From: Prostheceraeus crozeri
Taxonomy: Eukaryota > Platyhelminthes > Polycladida > Euryleptidae
Assembly (NCBI GenBank): GCA_907163375.1
Contig: CAJQUW010006967.1
Span: forward strand, 310,001 to 374,000
Direction: 5' to 3'
DNA: 64,000 nt
Positions 59,463 to 64,000 of this stretch are shown in pieces. Position 1 is the stretch's first letter, and each line of letters starts with the position of its first letter. Position numbers and translations under genes: made by a program. The notes under the pieces were generated by a model. That model was not told the origin of the DNA, made no database searches, and saw only the letters and a list, made by a program, of their open reading frames with translations.

Positions 59463-59989
59463 CTTAGTGGCAACCACTATACTTGTAAATCTCGCTGTGT
59501 TGTTTCCAGGTTACACTGTAACTTTGGTCACGATATCGCAGCGTTATTAATTTGGATTCTATGTGTCGTTTCTGAATGCATCATCAATAATCACCTTGAT
59601 TCTGTTTTATCTATTCAAGTATTGATATCCTTGACTGTCAAACTGACCCTGTCCGTACTCAGATTTCTGAAACTTAGCGTATTGACCTTCACAAACCTGC
59701 TATGAGCCGCAAACACAGCTGATGAACGGTAATTATCTCTTGATTTGTATACATGCTAGGCCTACATGTGTATAGGCACTAGTTGTCAATGTATCTGAAA
59801 TCTCCAAGGTCGCATGAGCATGTGTCTGCGTCACGAAACGTCGGGCAGGTTTTGATTATCATTTTTTTCTTACAATATTTTTTCGCCAATAAATTTCTGG
59901 GAGAGATAATTCAGTCTTTTTCTGATGATGGCCTATTCATTGTTTCTGTCAGGTGCTCCATATGCGCACATAGATCATAGAGATGCTAG

Positions 59990-60850
59990 ACTTTATTCCG
60001 ATGTTCTTTGTACTTGTATTTCAAAATAAGCTCCAATCTGCACAATATTACAAAAATAATAGCACCGGAAGTAGTTATGCAAGAAAGTCAAGCAATATCT
60101 CCAAAGTAGGAATAAAAAACTAACATTTTTAAAAGAACTAATACTTGAGCACTCAACACAATCTGCAGGCAAATCATTCCGAAAATGGAACAACACGACA
60201 TGAGAACCAATTACCTCGACACAATGAATTTGAAAATTGACTCTAATTTGTATTTATGTCCACGCGTGCGGCTTTCGGAATAAATTTCAAAACAAACATC
60301 AAACGGAACAGAAATTTGACCTCGAATTATTTTAAAAACGGAGATAAGATCTTGACGTAAACGCCTCGTTTGCAGAGTCTTGATCCCGAGAATAGAACAA
60401 CGACTGCGGTAATCCAAATGTCAAATGTCAGAAAACATTCGGGTCATTTGTCTTTGGACATTTTTTGCGACTTCAATGTGTTTCGAAAGGAAAGGACACC
60501 ATTTTACAGAGCAAAGCTCCAAATTAGGTCGAACGAATGCATTATACAAACGAATAAAGGCCGAGGGGTCCAAAGATTTAAAACAAATCTTCATGCAACC
60601 TAAAACATGTTGAGCACGAGCAGCTGCCTTTATACAATGCAGCGAACGCTTAAGGTCTTCTGAGATAATAACATCAAGGTCATTATGAAAGTCACTAGAT
60701 TTGATATCAGCACCAACCAAGTTAAAGCACAACTGCGGATTTCTGTAGCAGAAATGGACACATTCGCACTTGCCGATGTTGATCTCTAAGCACCATGTAT
60801 TACACCATCGGATAAAGTGATTTAAATCGTTTTGATAATCTTCGTTCAAT
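59990..60850 (-). pseudogene. CR1-like LINE fragment
   Basis: Minus strand from 60849 is open for 142 codons: DLNHFIRWCNTWCLEINIGKC, LDVIISEDLKRSLHCIKAAA, RLYNAFVRPNLELC and KNVQRQMTRMFSDI match the region just after the CR1 reverse-transcriptase core. A frame change leads to RRLRQDLISVFKII and SRTRGHKYKLES, then DLPADCVECSSISSFK. 5'-truncated and frameshifted. Confidence 0.82.
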
Positions 60851-62228
60851 CGTCAGTGATGATGGTAATATCGACAGAAAAAGGTGCTGCATCGGAAGAA
60901 AAATCTTATTGTGAGATCTCTTTCAGTTGCTATCTTTAATAAAAACAATTACTCTATTTCACTTCATCTCATGGTTCAATAAAAAGCCCATTGAACAGGA
61001 ATTCATTATCCACCTTACATATAATTTGACAAACATGCATGGCATCGAATGTATATCCTTTACCAATAAGACGGGTTTCAGAACTGTCGAAAGCTCCTGT
61101 CCTGATAATTGGTATCAACTTAGAGGTGGCAGCCTTGAGTTTGTTTCATTATTGTAATTGCTGCTATTTTGTTTGGGAGTGCGTTCAATAACTGACGAGC
61201 TCTTATGTGTCAGATGTTCTTGTTTGCCGCTTTATTACATTAATTACATTCCTATCTTATAAACCAATGATGAAACAAAATTTGGCCAGCAAGAAGATAT
61301 CATTTGAAAGAACAAAGAGGCCACAAATAAGCTCCTAAGTAGAAATTGAAGAACATTTTGATTTTCATATTCGTGAAATGGCACATGGTTCCCCTTCTCC
61401 TAATCCACAAGTTTCCCTATTTCTTTTAATAGCATGTCATAGCTGAGTTATGGATGTTAGGCATCATTGTTATTAATTATGAATCGTGATGTTACAATAA
61501 ATGTGCAATAAAAATTACAGGTGGCACTTATTACTTTGCTCTTTTCACAATGCTGGAATTTAACTGATAGAATGAATGAATGAATAATTATCCCGAGGTT
61601 CTGGGTAGGGTAGAATCGCGTTCGGGCTGTTTTCAATGATTTTCGGGTTTGGGTAGGGTTTGCAGGTAACATTCAGGTCGAGTTGGTTTCTTCTTGGGTT
61701 TTTTCGGGTCGGATTGAGGCTAGTTTTTGGAACCACTACACACCTCTTTCATGTACTATTTTCGAATTTCTTATCCCTTCGAACATCTCATAATCGGGAA
61801 ACGAGAAACCGCTAAAATTTCATATTAATATGTGTATCTCTCATTTTCGCAATGAGTCTATTCAATAGTTCATCTACTTTCAATAGCTGTTAACTTGTTT
61901 CCTAAACTAGCTTTAGCCAGGTAGACAAGATTGCGAGTAGGTCTGTGTGAAACAGCCTCGCATGAATTTTATGAAGCAAGGTGTGTCATGGATTTAAAAA
62001 TAATGGCAGCAAATTATAAGAATAATCAATTCAAATCAGCAAAACATCTTCTGTACTGCTTCGAAATGCAGCAGATGCAGACAAAGGATTTTGAGACTAC
62101 TATCTGGCCTTATTACCTGACTTGATATCATTGCAAAGTCAACCACATTGTGCAAGCCAATGAGATACATTCCCATTTTCTTATGAACAACGTCATACAA
62201 CAGTGAAATGTCTTCCTGCAATGATTAA
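60851..62228. other. Repeat-poor stretch between two LINE fragments
   Basis: Nothing recognised apart from the CGGGT-rich fragment. Confidence 0.35.
61590..61735. repeat. CGGGT-rich fragment, perhaps related to the hAT-like element at 44825
   Basis: Repeats of GGGTAGGGT, TTCGGG and TTCGGGTCGG resemble the subterminal part of 44825-45861. No ends or target duplication read. Confidence 0.35.
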
Positions 62229-62800
62229 GTGCGTCATATTGGATGTATTATTAGTTATTGTAACTTGCGACGTTCTGGAGCGCCAAAAAGTGTCATGATT
62301 CAATGTTACGTAGTTTTCATTCGCTCATTTTTGACGTACTCGTTTGGGGCTTTTTGTAACGCCTCTCAGCATCTTTTGCAGAAGCTCAAGTGTCTTGAGA
62401 AAAGAGCGATGCGTATAATTGGTTCAGATGTATGTATGACTGAAGATATCATCACTAGTGCTCACAATTCGTGTTACAAACTTTTTCATAACATTGTGAA
62501 AGACGATTTGCATCTGCTGCGAGATATGTTCGATGATGTGCCCAGCCATATCACCACTCGTTCTAGAAATTGTCTCAGGGTCCCACGTATACGAACTGCA
62601 CGTTTAGCAAATTCTTTTGTTCGTTTTTGTAAATAACTTTTTAATTTCTTTTAAATTACCTTTACTTCATTTTTTTCTCTGTGACCATTGTAGCTTCTTT
62701 CCGCTTTACACTATTGTCATCGAGTATTATTGTAGTGTTCACCGCATGTACCCACAAGTGAACTCAATAAAAAACTATTATTATTATTATGATTATTTTT
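62229..62800 (+). pseudogene. LINE 3' fragment with ATT-repeat tail
   Basis: Open frame to 62636 reads LRRSGAPKSVMIQCYVVFIR, LKCLEKRAMRIIG, SCYKLFHNIV and TRSRNCLRVPRIRTARLANS FVRFCK-type C-terminus with a natural stop, matching the last part of CR1/Jockey-like LINE proteins. A short 3' UTR ends in AATAAAAAACTATTATTATT, a microsatellite-like tail. 5'-truncated; the remaining frame is intact. Confidence 0.78.
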
Positions 62801-64000
62801 AAAGGCTGAGAAATAAACTATCATACTAATTCATTATTAGACAGCAGACGTTTTCTAACAGTTTTATTTTTATTCTACTGCAATTTTTCACTCAATTGAT
62901 GTAATTTTATCTTAGACGTATATAGTTTAAACGATACTATAGTTTAATGATGATCCGTTTTTAACAATTATCAAACTATTGAAAGTAGGCATCTTTACCC
63001 GCCGGGCCTCAACTTCCTCCCTCACGTGACTGATAGACACTACGCAACACTGATTGAATTGATGAACACAGGCGTCATTAAGTTCTACATGAAATGAGCA
63101 AATCACTGCAATTCATGTTTCGTATGGTAAACAGAAATTCGGCAATTTTTTAGGTAGATCCACTCAAAAACTCACCTCTCAGGCGCAGACTGTGTGTATT
63201 TTATCAGCAACTTCCGAACTTGGGACTTCTTTGCAGCAATGTCGGTCACATCGATGTAATATTATCAATGAAGTCATTAATGCAGAATGTATCGGCCTGG
63301 ATGCCTGCCATATTTGAAAAATCGGTGAACGTTGACCACGATGTGTAAGCGGATCAGATAGAGTCATCCATTGGCCAGTGTCATCGTAATTTACGGCACA
63401 GCCTTGCATAACTCAATCAAACAGCTGACATTGGTGACGTCATTCATTTGTTCCGACCTAAATCACAATAAGCTTCCGAAATCATCACTGCTCACTCAAC
63501 AAGTTTAGAATTGCTCTTGCACTACACATGCTTTCAATACAGGGCTACCATTGGTATCTAACTGGATAACAGAGCATTATCAATAGCCTAGTGCATGAGA
63601 ATCTCTTAATCTATGACAATGTTAAAGATTGATAGCATAAAGGTGATAAAAGGCGTAAATTTTATTATAACATGACACAACGTTCACGAAGTTTCCGTCA
63701 ATTAAGTAGATGAATATTCGAAGATATTATGAGCATTTTCGTTGCTCTCATGCAAAATACCGAACCGAGACGTTTAAATAAAACAGTTGACGCCACAATA
63801 AATGAATCATCACGGGATTTACATCGCATCAAAGGATTCCTTAAGACAATTCTATTGAATTCTTTCATTTTGCGAAATAAAAATATCATTTTCATCAGTT
63901 TTAAATGCTGAATTGCTAAGATGCTTCAGTTTCATCAAACACCGATGCAGGCCTGCTAAGAATAACAAAAATGCGACAACCATGATGGCTTTGAAAAAGC
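62801..64000. other. Right end of window
   Basis: AT-rich; only the unproven exon at 63176-63311 stands out. Confidence 0.35.
63176..63311 (-). other. Possible upstream exon on the receptor strand (unproven)
   Basis: An ATG at 63311 in good context (AATATGG) opens MAGIQADTFCINDFIDNITS, then a stop; the next frame continues DVTDIAAKKSQVRKLLIKY and reaches a perfect donor GAGAG|GTGAGT at 63176. Two protein-like stretches in neighbouring frames plus a strong donor suggest an exon with a one-base disruption or sequencing error, but no homology is known to me. Confidence 0.2.

Overview
This is a 64 kb piece of an animal nuclear genome: AT-rich, intron-bearing and crowded with transposons. Two host genes are recognisable. 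A plus-strand acyl-CoA thioesterase gene of the ACOT9 type enters from the left and ends at 18560. A minus-strand nuclear receptor of the NR5B (Hr39) type is read from 52007 down to 34155. The two are convergent, tail to tail. An NR5B receptor points to a protostome or other invertebrate; a marine lophotrochozoan is a guess, not a demonstration.

Layout. 1-18560: ACOT9 introns and four exons (4071, 5761, 13947, 18481). The introns hold a 32-bp minisatellite of about 55 units, nested hAT elements, two long fold-back elements, a LINE fragment between two copies of a 273-bp repeat (one of which carries a 181-bp insertion), and a tRNA-derived SINE. 18561-34154: the intergenic region between the two 3' ends, with a piggyBac-like relic, a 6.4-kb satellite of 192-bp monomers organised into 660- and 1320-bp higher-order repeats, and a 1.75-kb stretch with extreme C-over-G strand skew bracketed by a poly-G and a poly-C run. 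34155-52007: five consecutive NR5B exons whose splice phases agree across 552 codons; introns hold hAT, CAGGGTGTC-ended, SINE and LINE copies. 52008-64000: repeat-rich, presumably upstream intron or flank of the receptor gene, with a 5'-truncated L2/CR1-like LINE inside a long-TIR element, another hAT copy, a SINE with a perfect 16-bp target duplication, and CR1-like LINE fragments.

How it works together. The two host genes have no evident functional link: one is a predicted mitochondrial thioesterase, the other a DNA-binding transcription factor. Most of the remaining sequence is insertions, several of them nested, so that relative ages can be read from the sequence. The points most worth a second look are the enlarged D-box of the receptor zinc finger (8 residues where NR5 proteins have 5), the higher-order satellite between convergent genes, and the strand-skewed block. 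No clearly new genetic system was found.

Limits: exon calls rest on remembered family sequences and splice signals; transposon families are assigned from terminal repeats and target-site duplications read by eye; 5' exons of both host genes were not found in the window.
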